The notes under the pieces were generated by a model. The model was not told where the DNA came from, made no database searches, and saw only the letters and a list, made by a program, of their open reading frames with translations. From an uncultured Lachnospiraceae bacterium (GTDB lineage Bacteria > Bacillota > Clostridia > Lachnospirales > Lachnospiraceae): a stretch of 64,000 nt of DNA. The number at the start of each line of letters is the position of its first letter. The stretch's first letter is position 1. The stretch is from positions 5,645 through 69,644 of the forward strand of contig CANCYO010000009.1 of assembly GCA_947382415.1 (NCBI GenBank), given 5' to 3'. Both the position numbers and the translations under genes were made by a program. Below, in pieces: positions 25,989 to 33,269 of this stretch.

Positions 25989-26768
25989 ATGGAATTTCGT
26001 CCATGCATTGATATTCATAACGGAAAAGTAAAACAGATTGTGGGCAATAGTCTAAGAGATGCAGGCGATCAGGCCAGAGAGAATTTTGTCTCGGAGAAGG
26101 ATGCGGCATTTTTTGCCAATTTATATAAAAATGCAGGTCTCAAAGGCGGTCACATCATTCTCCTCAACAGTGCGGACAGCGAGTATTATGATGCGACCCG
26201 CAGACAGGCTATGGAAGCTCTTGCCGCTTACCCGGGCGGGCTTCAGATCGGCGGCGGAATCACGCCTGACAACGGGGAGGATTATCTGCGGGCGGGAGCC
26301 AGCCATGTGATCGTGACATCTTATGTTTTTGCCGGCGGCGTCATTCGCTATGACCGGCTTGAGAAGATGGTGCGGGCAGTGGGGAAGGAGCATCTGGTGC
26401 TGGATCTGAGCTGTAGAAAGACGGCGGAGGGCTATCTGATCGTGACAGACCGGTGGCAGAGACTGACACAGGAGAGGGTGTGCGACGCGCTTTTGGACAG
26501 GCTCTCGGTTTACTGCGACGAATTTTTGATTCATGCGGTGGATGTGGAAGGAAAGTGTGAGGGAATCGAGCGGGAGCTGGCAGGGCTTCTGGGTGCGTGG
26601 AGCGGCCTTTCCGTCACTTATGCGGGAGGCGTCCACAGCATGGAGGATCTGCAGGTTTTGAGAGATCTGGGGCATGACAGGCTGCATGTCTCCATCGGAA
26701 GCGCGCTGGATCTCTTTGGCGGAGCTCTTTGTTGGGAGGATGTGCTGAAGTTTGTCAAAAGATTTTAA
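25989..26768 (+). CDS. hisA: HisA-type isomerase of the eukaryotic HIS6 subfamily
   Basis: Phosphoribosylformimino-AICAR-phosphate isomerase of histidine synthesis. 259 residues, TIM barrel. The sequence follows yeast/plant HIS6 rather than bacterial HisA: CIDIHNGKVKQIVG (6-19), GLQIGGGI, ASHVIVTSYVF, LVLDLSCRKT, EFLIHAVDVEGKCEGI, YAGGVHSMEDL and GSALDLFGG. The Asp of CIDIH and the Asp of LVLDLSC fit the two acid-base residues. It stands outside a his operon, between a divergent lipoprotein gene and an orphan PTS IIC gene. ATG 25989 follows GAGG. Confidence 0.88.
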   Translation: MEFRPCIDIHNGKVKQIVGNSLRDAGDQARENFVSEKDAAFFANLYKNAGLKGGHIILLNSADSEYYDATRRQAMEALAAYPGGLQIGGGITPDNGEDYLRAGASHVIVTSYVFAGGVIRYDRLEKMVRAVGKEHLVLDLSCRKTAEGYLIVTDRWQRLTQERVCDALLDRLSVYCDEFLIHAVDVEGKCEGIERELAGLLGAWSGLSVTYAGGVHSMEDLQVLRDLGHDRLHVSIGSALDLFGGALCWEDVLKFVKRF

Positions 26769-26856
26769 ATTTGCCGTTGCTTTTTGCAGATTTGTGTGTT
26801 AGTGTATTGACAATACATATGACAAGACAATAAAGAAACGCAAAAGGAGAGGCAAG

Positions 26857-27933
26857 TTGAGCAAAGAAAAATCGGGCACTTTTAAAGAGAAATGTAAGAA
26901 GTGGTTACAGGAAATATTTATTGACGGTTTGAGCGGCATGGCGCTGGGGCTCTTTTCCACACTGATCATCGGGACCATCATCGCGCAGCTTGGCAGTCTG
27001 ATCGGCGGCAGCCTGGGCGCTTATCTGACTGCAGTCAGCAATGTGGCGAAGACAGTCACCGGCGCGGGTATCGGTGTGGGAGTGGCCTGCAAGTTCAAGG
27101 AGGGGCCGTTGGTGACAGTGTCTGCCGCTGTGGCAGGCATGATCGGCGCCTTTCCGGGGGTGACGGCTATGGAGGCCTATGCGCTGGGCAGGCCTGGGGA
27201 GCCTTTGGGGGCATTTATCGCGGCGATAGTGGCAATCCGCATCGGGCATCTGGTGGCGGGTAAGACCAAGGTGGATATTCTGGTGACGCCCTTAGTGGCA
27301 ATTCTGTCAGGAGCTGCCGCAGGATTTATTATGGGGCCTCCCATCACGGCCTTCATGGGATGGCTGGGAGCATTGGTCAATGTCAATGTGGAACAGCATC
27401 CTGTGGTTGGAGGAATGGTGGTCTCTGTGTTGATGGGAATGATCCTGACGCTGCCCATCAGCTCTGCCGCCATCGGTGTCTCCATGAGTCTGAGCGGTCT
27501 TGCGGCAGGAGCCGCGACGGTGGGATGCTGCTGCAATATGGTGGGTTTTGCCGTGGCAAGCTATCGTGAGAACAAGGTGGGAGGACTGATCGCCCAGGGC
27601 GTCGGCACTTCCATGCTGCAGGTGCCCAATATCGTGAGGAAGCCTTTGATCTGGCTGCCGGCGATCCTGTCCAGCGCGGTGCTGGGCCCTGTATCCGCGG
27701 CAGTATTGCGTATGACCAGTACACCGGTGGGATCCGGTATGGGTTCTGCAGGATTTGTGGGACAGTTTGCAGCCTACGGCTCCATGCGGGCGGACGGCAT
27801 GAGCGCGGTGATGGCGCTGGGGCTGATCCTGCTTATGCACTTTGTCCTGCCCGGCGCCCTCAGCCTGTTAATCTCTGAGCTCATGCGCAAAAAGGGCCTG
27901 ATTGCCGAGGGGGATATGGCGCTGAAGGTTTAG
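26857..27933 (+). CDS. PTS-type IIC membrane protein (EIIC_2 family), orphan
   Basis: 358 residues with about eight to ten hydrophobic segments. The N-terminal WLQEIFIDGLSGMALGLFSTLIIG (in part), the centre VDILVTPLVAILSGAAAGFIMGPPI and PISSAAIGVSMSLSGLAAGAATVGCCC match the PTS_EIIC_2 family found in Firmicutes. No EIIA, EIIB or sugar-metabolism gene is adjacent, so substrate and phosphorylation are unknown and it might transport without PTS coupling. The TTG at 26857 is the start: GGAGAGG lies just upstream and the next in-frame ATG is 27 codons in. Confidence 0.75.
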   Translation: MSKEKSGTFKEKCKKWLQEIFIDGLSGMALGLFSTLIIGTIIAQLGSLIGGSLGAYLTAVSNVAKTVTGAGIGVGVACKFKEGPLVTVSAAVAGMIGAFPGVTAMEAYALGRPGEPLGAFIAAIVAIRIGHLVAGKTKVDILVTPLVAILSGAAAGFIMGPPITAFMGWLGALVNVNVEQHPVVGGMVVSVLMGMILTLPISSAAIGVSMSLSGLAAGAATVGCCCNMVGFAVASYRENKVGGLIAQGVGTSMLQVPNIVRKPLIWLPAILSSAVLGPVSAAVLRMTSTPVGSGMGSAGFVGQFAAYGSMRADGMSAVMALGLILLMHFVLPGALSLLISELMRKKGLIAEGDMALKV

Positions 27934-28046
27934 GCGGTTTTCGAGAAATTTATGCATTTTAGACAAAAACGACGGTTTCTGTCCATGGCTATGGCATGGA
28001 AAAACATGCTTTTTTGGGGAAATATTACAAAAATATTAAGAAAATG

Positions 28047-28075
28047 TTGCTGTGGAGAGTCACCTGTGGTACAAT
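28047..28075 (+). promoter_or_regulatory. Promoter of the M23-bactofilin operon
   Basis: TTGCTG at 28047-28052, 17-base spacer, TACAAT at 28070-28075, 28 bases before ATG 28103. Confidence 0.7.
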
Positions 28076-28102
28076 AATGAAGTTTACCGGAGGTGACTTT
28101 TC

Positions 28103-28837
28103 ATGTTACGCGACAAACATAAGCACAGAATAAGCCATGTTGTTCTTGTTACATCCAATGCGACGGACGCCGGTGTGAAGCAGTTTCGCATCAGGTCAAA
28201 GAGTCTCTGGGTGCTTGTTGTGGTGCTTTGTGTTGTCATTGGCGCTTTGCTGGGTTATATCGTATATGAGGAGAAGATATGGGAGGCGGTTTCCGGCAGG
28301 AGTGAAGAGCAGCTTGCCCAGATACAGCGTCTGGAAGAGGCGAACGCCGCACTGGAGGCGGATAAGCTGAGTCTGGAGACAGAGATCGCCGGACTGAACG
28401 AGACGGTACAGATTTTGAGCGAGACAGTCAGTCAGAAGACCAAGAGCGAGAGTGAACTGCTGGGACAGTTGGAACAACAGAGTCTGCCCACGGAATTTCC
28501 GCTGAACGGATCTGCATCCATGGAGGAATTGACCGACGATAAGCCAATCTGTGTTTTCACGGCATCCGCGGGAATTATGGTGGTGTCTACGGCCAGAGGA
28601 ACGGTGACGGCAGTCAGTGATGACGGCGAGTACGGACATAGTATTCAGGTGGATCATGGAAACGGCTATGTCACGATCTACAGAAACGGCGGAGACCCTC
28701 AGGTGAAGAACGGGGATACCGTAGTGGGGGGGACTGCCCTGTATGTGATCGGGGAAGGGCACGAAAAAGTCGGTTATCAAATGATGAAGGACGGGGAGTA
28801 CATCAGTCCTATGGAAATGTTGGCTATCAGCGGCTAA
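28103..28837 (+). CDS. Membrane-anchored degenerate M23 (LytM-like) protein
   Basis: 244 residues: short cytoplasmic head, one membrane helix (about 34-54), coiled coil (about 70-125) and a C-terminal LytM fold (about 150-240). Active M23 peptidases have an HxxxD pair and an HxH motif; here the region reads TASAGIMVVSTARGTV and later DHGNGYVTIYRNGG, so the first His/Asp and the HxH pair are missing. It should bind rather than cut peptidoglycan, like other degenerate LytM regulators. It is 12 bp before a bactofilin gene; M23-bactofilin pairs are common and in Hyphomonas LmdC works with BacA in cell-shape control. Confidence 0.8.
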   Translation: MLRDKHKHRISHVVLVTSNATDAGVKQFRIRSKSLWVLVVVLCVVIGALLGYIVYEEKIWEAVSGRSEEQLAQIQRLEEANAALEADKLSLETEIAGLNETVQILSETVSQKTKSESELLGQLEQQSLPTEFPLNGSASMEELTDDKPICVFTASAGIMVVSTARGTVTAVSDDGEYGHSIQVDHGNGYVTIYRNGGDPQVKNGDTVVGGTALYVIGEGHEKVGYQMMKDGEYISPMEMLAISG

Positions 28838-28849
28838 GGAGGGAGTCAT

Positions 28850-29380
28850 ATGTTGGATAAAAAAAATACTGAGGTAAAGCTTACAGCGTTGATTGGAAAT
28901 GGCGTGAGTCTCGACGGTGATTTCACGGCGCAGGGTTCCGCAAGAATTGACGGATGCGTAGACGGAAATGTGACTGTGGGAGGAACATTGATCGTGGGCG
29001 CCACCGGCGCCATCAACGGCAATGTCACCGCGGCCGCCGCAGTGGTGGGCGGAGGTATTCTGGGCAATTTGGAGATAACTGACAGGATTGAGCTCACCGG
29101 CACGGCAAAGGTACTGGGAGATATCACCACCTCTGTGATCGTTATCGATGAGAATGCGATTTTCCAGGGGAGATGTAATATGCATCAGACCGTTCCTGAC
29201 AGACAGGCTAAATCCAAGTCTGCAAGGGCGGTGAAGGAGAGCAAAAAGTCTGCCAAGGCTGCGCTTGCCGAGGCGTTGAAGGAGCTGCAGGAGGCGGAAA
29301 ATAAAGAGCTGCAGGAGCGCAGTGCCGTTCAGGCGAGAAATGCGGCGCAGGAAGATGCTGCGAAAAACAGCGCGAATTAG
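28850..29380 (+). CDS. Bactofilin (polymer-forming cytoskeletal protein)
   Basis: 176 residues. Residues about 10-105 form the bactofilin beta-helix, seen as repeats such as VSLDGDFTAQGSARIDGCVDG, NVTVGGTLIVGATGAINGNV (in part) and KVLGDITT. Bactofilins self-assemble into nucleotide-free filaments that scaffold cell-wall enzymes. The tail (about 120-176) is Lys/Ala/Glu-rich with SKSARAVKESKKSAKAALAEA, probably helical. ATG 28850 follows GGAGG. Co-transcribed with the degenerate M23 protein, which probably connects the filament to the wall. Confidence 0.92.
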   Translation: MLDKKNTEVKLTALIGNGVSLDGDFTAQGSARIDGCVDGNVTVGGTLIVGATGAINGNVTAAAAVVGGGILGNLEITDRIELTGTAKVLGDITTSVIVIDENAIFQGRCNMHQTVPDRQAKSKSARAVKESKKSAKAALAEALKELQEAENKELQERSAVQARNAAQEDAAKNSAN

Positions 29381-29441
29381 TTTTCGGGATGAGAGTATAT
29401 GGATGAGAATATAGATTGATCAGATATACATATAGAATTTC

Positions 29442-29487
29442 AGAGCCGCAGCAGGCCGTGAGAGATCGGGCGAGCTGCGGCTCTTTT
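29442..29487 (+). terminator. Terminator after bactofilin
   Basis: AGAGCCGCAGC pairs perfectly with GCTGCGGCTCT across a 21-base loop, followed by TTTTG. It lies between convergent genes and may also serve yerC. Confidence 0.82.
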
Positions 29488-29505
29488 GTCTGTCTTTGCT
29501 GCGGA

Positions 29506-29793
29506 TCATTTTCCGAGCCGTTCAAATACCAGCGCATAGCCGTCGTTTCCGTAGTTGAGAGAGCGGTTTACACGGCTGATGGTGGCTGTAGAGGCTCCGG
29601 TTTTCTCCGCAATCTCCAGATAGGTTTTGTGATCTCTCAGCATGGAAGCCACCTCAAACCGCTGAGAGAGGGAGAGCAGTTCGTTTACCGTACACAGATC
29701 CTCGAAAAAATTGTAACATTCCTCACGGGTCTTTAGATTCAGGACTGCGTCAAACAGAGCATCCACGGCTTCGGTTCTGATTTTTTTATTCAT
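29506..29793 (-). CDS. yerC: YerC/YecD family TrpR-like regulator
   Basis: 95-residue helical DNA-binding protein. The segment LCTVNELLSLSQRFEVASML and the helix-turn-helix KTYLEIAEKTGASTATISRVNRSL (in part) are diagnostic of the YerC/YecD branch of the TrpR superfamily, common in Firmicutes and of unknown regulon. ATG 29793 follows AAAGGAGAG; a start 15 codons earlier has no ribosome site. It has a good promoter at 29829-29857 and is monocistronic. Confidence 0.9.
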   Translation of the reverse strand: MNKKIRTEAVDALFDAVLNLKTREECYNFFEDLCTVNELLSLSQRFEVASMLRDHKTYLEIAEKTGASTATISRVNRSLNYGNDGYALVFERLGK

Positions 29794-29828
29794 ATGAGGC
29801 TCTCCTTTACCCAGTAAATCTATAGCAC

Positions 29829-29857
29829 ATTTTAACACACTGCATTCATAAAGTAAA
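29829..29857 (-). promoter_or_regulatory. Promoter of yerC
   Basis: Minus strand: TTTACT (29857-29852), 17-base spacer, TAAAAT (29834-29829). Confidence 0.65.
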
Positions 29858-29911
29858 TAGAAAAAGTATCAGGAAAAATTTATGAAAATGGCACGAAAAT
29901 ATAAAAAACAG

Positions 29912-29940
29912 TTGATATGTAGTTTTGAATACTATATACT
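29912..29940 (+). promoter_or_regulatory. Promoter of the DUF1836-PHP operon
   Basis: TTGATA at 29912-29917, 17-base spacer, TATACT at 29935-29940. Confidence 0.7.
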
Positions 29941-30003
29941 GTATTTTAATAGAGATTATTCTGCGGGGGCGGATGTTTTCTGCGCGCCCGGGGAGGAGAC
30001 AAA

Positions 30004-30669
30004 TTGACGATCAATACGGAAGATTTATTGAACAGTATATTGGAGAGCCTGGACCGGATAGAGTATATCAATCCCTCAGACATACCGAATATTGATCTGT
30101 ATATGGATCAGGTGACTACTTTTATGGACAGCAGGCTGCGGGCCGGGGTGCGCAACCCGGGGGAGGACAAGATTCTTACCAAGACGATGATCAACAATTA
30201 TGCCAAAAATGATCTGCTGCCGCCCCCTGTGAAGAAAAAATATTCCAAGGAACATGTGCTGCTCCTGATTTTTATTTATTATTACAAGGGCATTATGTCC
30301 ATCAATGATATTCAGACTTTGCTGCGCCCTATCACAGAACAGTTTTTTCAGAACGGAAAAGAATTTAATCTGGAGAGTGTCTACAGAGAGGCTTTCAGCA
30401 TGGAAAAGGGGGAGATCGAGAGGCTGAAGGCGGATGTGGTGGAGAAGTTTAAGCTGGCAGAGGAGACATTCGGGGATGCCCCCGACGAGAGCCGTGAGTT
30501 TCTCAGGAAGTTTTCTTTTATTTGCTTATTGAGTTTTGACGTCTATATGAAAAAACAGATTATCGAGAAGATGGTGGATGAACTGAGCAAAGAGATGCAG
30601 GGGACGTCGAAGGCGGATGCAAAATCATCAAAGGAGGCAAAAGCCGGGAGGGAGACAAACAGATCATGA
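30004..30669 (+). CDS. DUF1836 domain protein, putative MerR-like regulator
   Basis: 221 residues. The core (about 35-175) has ILTKTMINNYAKNDLLPPPVKKKYSKEHVLLLIFIYYYK, the wing-like DNA-binding signature of DUF1836 (in part, about 57-95), distantly related to MerR helix-turn-helix folds. The tail is Lys/Ser-rich. The TTG at 30004 is the start, with GGGGAGGAG just upstream; no ATG fits. Its stop overlaps the next ATG (ATGA), so translation of the PHP phosphatase is coupled. Targets unknown. Confidence 0.78.
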   Translation: MTINTEDLLNSILESLDRIEYINPSDIPNIDLYMDQVTTFMDSRLRAGVRNPGEDKILTKTMINNYAKNDLLPPPVKKKYSKEHVLLLIFIYYYKGIMSINDIQTLLRPITEQFFQNGKEFNLESVYREAFSMEKGEIERLKADVVEKFKLAEETFGDAPDESREFLRKFSFICLLSFDVYMKKQIIEKMVDELSKEMQGTSKADAKSSKEAKAGRETNRS

Positions 30670-31382
30670 ACATCTGTATGGATCTGCACACGCATACCGT
30701 ATCCTGCGGTCATGGGTACAGTACCCTGAAGGAAAATATTGAGGCGGCCATTGGGGCAGGCCTCCTTTTTCTGGGTCTGAGCGAACACGGGCCGTCTATT
30801 CTGGGAGGGCCGAATCCCTGGTTTTTTGGCAATTACAGATGCATTCCGAGACAATATGGAACATTGCGTCTGTTGTGCGGCACAGAGGCCAATATCATGG
30901 ATTATGAGGGCCGGCTGGATCTGGAGGAGAGACTGCTGGAGAAAATGGATTATGTGATCGCCAGCATGCATGTAGCCTGCGTGACTCCGGGGAGCCGCAG
31001 GGAAAATACCATGGCTTCCATAAGGGCCATGCAGAACCCTTATGTGAAGATTCTGGGGCATCCCGATGATTCCCGGTATCCTTTGGATTATGAGGAACTT
31101 GTCCGGGCGGCCAGAGAAGCGCAGGTTGTTCTGGAGCTGAACAATGCTTCGCTGAATCCTCAGAGCGCAAGGCAGGGCGGCCGGGAGAATATCAGGACAC
31201 TCTTAAATACCTGTGCAAAATACGGGGCTCCGGTGCTGCTGGGGTCTGACAGCCATATCTGCTACACGATAGGACAGTTTGGGCCTGCTCTGGAGATGAT
31301 AAAAGAGGCGGATTTTCCGGAGGAGCTGATCCTCAATGACAAGCCGGAGCGTATCGGGCAATTGGTGAATATAGATATCTGA
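30666..31382 (+). CDS. PHP-domain phosphatase, YcdX-like
   Basis: 238 residues. DLHTHTVSCGHG (6-17) supplies the first metal His pair; LSEHG (about 38), the Glu in GTEANIMD, ASMHVAC, LGHPDDSRYP and LGSDSHICY supply the rest of the trinuclear site. YcdX-type PHP proteins hydrolyse phosphomonoesters; the natural substrate is not known. Starts by a four-base overlap with the DUF1836 gene. Confidence 0.9.
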   Translation: MNICMDLHTHTVSCGHGYSTLKENIEAAIGAGLLFLGLSEHGPSILGGPNPWFFGNYRCIPRQYGTLRLLCGTEANIMDYEGRLDLEERLLEKMDYVIASMHVACVTPGSRRENTMASIRAMQNPYVKILGHPDDSRYPLDYEELVRAAREAQVVLELNNASLNPQSARQGGRENIRTLLNTCAKYGAPVLLGSDSHICYTIGQFGPALEMIKEADFPEELILNDKPERIGQLVNIDI

Positions 31383-31387
31383 AGTGC

Positions 31388-31416
31388 TTGCAAAATCTGC
31401 CTGCGGGGAATACAAT
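31388..31416 (+). promoter_or_regulatory. Promoter of the HIT gene
   Basis: TTGCAA at 31388-31393, 17-base spacer, TACAAT at 31411-31416. Confidence 0.7.
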
Positions 31417-31524
31417 AGGGATAAGGCGGCAGAACCATAAGCAGAAACGCATAGGCTGACGCGGCGGTTTTGGCCTGTGAGAATAACGGGTCCGCGGGAT
31501 AAGGCGGACGGATGGGAGTACAGA

Positions 31525-31944
31525 ATGAAAGATGCAAATTGCGGTTACTGTATGAGAGGAGAGCTTTTGGAGAAGTTCGGAATCTTTATCTGTGAGCTGG
31601 ATGTCTCCAGCCTGATTCTGTTTAAGGAACAGTCCAAGCCCGGAAGATGTATTGTGGCTTATAAGGATCATGTGAGTGAGATCGTGGATATCAGCGAGGA
31701 GGAGCGCAATCGTTTCTTTGCGGATGTGAACCGCGCGGCGAAGGCGATTCATGCGGCATTTCATCCCGATAAGCTCAACTATGGCGCATACGGCGATACA
31801 GGCTGTCATCTGCACATGCATCTGTGCCCGAAATACGAGGGCGGCGACGAGTGGGGAGGCACCTTCCAGATGAATCCCGGGAAAACATATCTGAGCGATG
31901 AAGAGTATGCGGAGATGATCGAGAAGATCAAGGCTAATCTATAA
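31525..31944 (+). CDS. HIT-family nucleotide-binding hydrolase
   Basis: 139 residues. HLHMHLCPK near residue 94 is the histidine triad (HxHxHxx) whose middle His is the nucleophile in HIT nucleotide hydrolases and transferases. CGYC at 6-9 is a possible zinc pair also seen in other HIT proteins. Substrate unknown; relatives cleave dinucleoside polyphosphates or nucleoside phosphoramidates. ATG 31525 follows GGGAG; an earlier in-frame start at 31477 lacks a ribosome site. Own promoter and terminator. Confidence 0.9.
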   Translation: MKDANCGYCMRGELLEKFGIFICELDVSSLILFKEQSKPGRCIVAYKDHVSEIVDISEEERNRFFADVNRAAKAIHAAFHPDKLNYGAYGDTGCHLHMHLCPKYEGGDEWGGTFQMNPGKTYLSDEEYAEMIEKIKANL

Positions 31945-31954
31945 GCGGTGAAGC

Positions 31955-31987
31955 AGGTGCCTGCGTCAGGACAGGCACCTTATTTTT
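31955..31987 (+). terminator. Terminator after the HIT gene
   Basis: AGGTGCCTG pairs with CAGGCACCT across an eight-base loop, followed by TATTTTT. Confidence 0.85.
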
Positions 31988-32041
31988 ATGCACTCATAAC
32001 ATAAATCCATAGGAATCAAACTGTGTGGAGGAATATGTGTT

Positions 32042-33055
32042 ATGAAAAAGTGCATGAAACTGCTGGCGCTGTGTCTTAGTCTGGCCATGTTTACAGCCGC
32101 TTTTGCCGGCTGCGGGGCGAAGGGGAAGGGCGCTGACGGTAAGACCAAAGTGGTGCTCAACGAGGTGGCCCATTCTATCTTCTATGCGCCCATGTATGTG
32201 GCCATTGAGGAGGGATATTTTGCCGACAACGGCATCGAGCTGGAGCTTGTGACGGGATTCGGAGCCGATAAGACGATGACCGCCGTGCTCACAGACGAGG
32301 CGGATATCGGTTTTATGGGCTGTGAGAGCAGCGTGTATACCTATGCGGGGGGCACGGAGGACTATGTGGTGAATTTTGCGCAGTTGACTCAGCGCGCGGG
32401 AAATTTCCTGGTCGCCAGAGAGCCCATCGAGGACTTTGACTGGGAGATGCTCAAAGGCCACAATGTGCTGGGCGGCAGGGCAGGCGGAATGCCGGAGATG
32501 GTTTTTGAGTATATTCTCCTGAAAAACAATATTGACCCGTCGGCGGACTTAAGTATCGATCAGAGTATTGATTTCGGATCCACCGCGGCGGCTTTCTCAG
32601 GCGGGCAGGGGGACTTTACGGTTGAGTTTGAGCCACATGCGACCCTGTTGGAGCAAAAAGGCGACGGCTATGTGGTGGCTTCCCTGGGCGAGGACTCGGG
32701 ATATGTTCCCTATACCTCCTTTTCTGCTAAGAAGAGCTATATCGAGGATAACCCGGAGACAATTCAGGCGTTTACTGATGCACTCCAGAAGGGAATGGAT
32801 TATGTCAATGAGCATACGCCGGAGGAGATTGCAAAGGTTATTGCTCCGCAGTTTGAGGAGACAGATCCGGAAACGCTCACCAAAATCGTGGAGCGTTATC
32901 ATGCTCAGGACACTTGGAAGGGCGATCTGGTATTTGCCGAGGAAAGCTTCGATCTGTTGCAGAATATCCTGATCGAGTTTAAGGTTTTGGGCGAGAAGGT
33001 GCCCTATGCGGATCTGGTGAACACAGAGTTTGCCACCAAAGCGGCAAAGAAGTAA
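32042..33055 (+). CDS. ABC transporter substrate-binding lipoprotein (NMT1/SsuA-like), orphan
   Basis: 337 residues. Signal peptide with lipobox FAGC (Cys about 23). The mature part has HSIFYAPMYVAIEEGYFADNGIELEL (in part), TAVLTDEADIGFMGCE and AEFEPHA-like segments typical of the NMT1/ThiY/SsuA binding proteins that carry pyrimidine precursors, sulfonates or nitrate. No permease or ATPase gene is adjacent, and it is flanked by terminators on both sides, so the rest of the transporter must be elsewhere. ATG 32042 follows GGAGG at a slightly long spacing. Confidence 0.88.
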   Translation: MKKCMKLLALCLSLAMFTAAFAGCGAKGKGADGKTKVVLNEVAHSIFYAPMYVAIEEGYFADNGIELELVTGFGADKTMTAVLTDEADIGFMGCESSVYTYAGGTEDYVVNFAQLTQRAGNFLVAREPIEDFDWEMLKGHNVLGGRAGGMPEMVFEYILLKNNIDPSADLSIDQSIDFGSTAAAFSGGQGDFTVEFEPHATLLEQKGDGYVVASLGEDSGYVPYTSFSAKKSYIEDNPETIQAFTDALQKGMDYVNEHTPEEIAKVIAPQFEETDPETLTKIVERYHAQDTWKGDLVFAEESFDLLQNILIEFKVLGEKVPYADLVNTEFATKAAKK

Positions 33056-33095
33056 ACGATTAAATCATTATTTTGTCAGTCTGATTAAACGGCTT

Positions 33096-33143
33096 AAAGC
33101 TGCAGAGCGGGGCGCAGGCGCCTGACCGGCTCTGCAGCTTTTT
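33096..33143 (+). terminator. Terminator after the substrate-binding protein gene
   Basis: AAAGCTGCAGAGC pairs with GCTCTGCAGCTTT and an inner GGCGC/GCGCC hairpin extends it; five Ts follow. Confidence 0.88.
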
Positions 33144-33185
33144 GATGACCGCATGGATAAATTGTAAAGAATCTTATGAAAACAG

Positions 33186-33214
33186 TTGAGAGAATCCCTG
33201 AAATTTGCTAAAAT
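33186..33214 (+). promoter_or_regulatory. Promoter of the SPFH-to-rlmD operon
   Basis: TTGAGA at 33186-33191, 17-base spacer, TAAAAT at 33209-33214. No later terminator was seen before 42.4 kb. Confidence 0.7.
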
Positions 33215-33269
33215 ATACTGAGAGTCAATTTGGGACGCCAGAAATAAATATAACGGAGGATATGCAGAT

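Noticed and set aside
26805..26835. TTGACA with ATAAAG as promoter of the PTS IIC gene
   Set aside because: The -10 is poor and would place the start almost on the ribosome binding site.
28103..28837. Assignment as SpoIIQ
   Set aside because: It is degenerate M23 like some SpoIIQ, but its promoter looks like sigma-A, it pairs with bactofilin, and no SpoIIIA genes are near.
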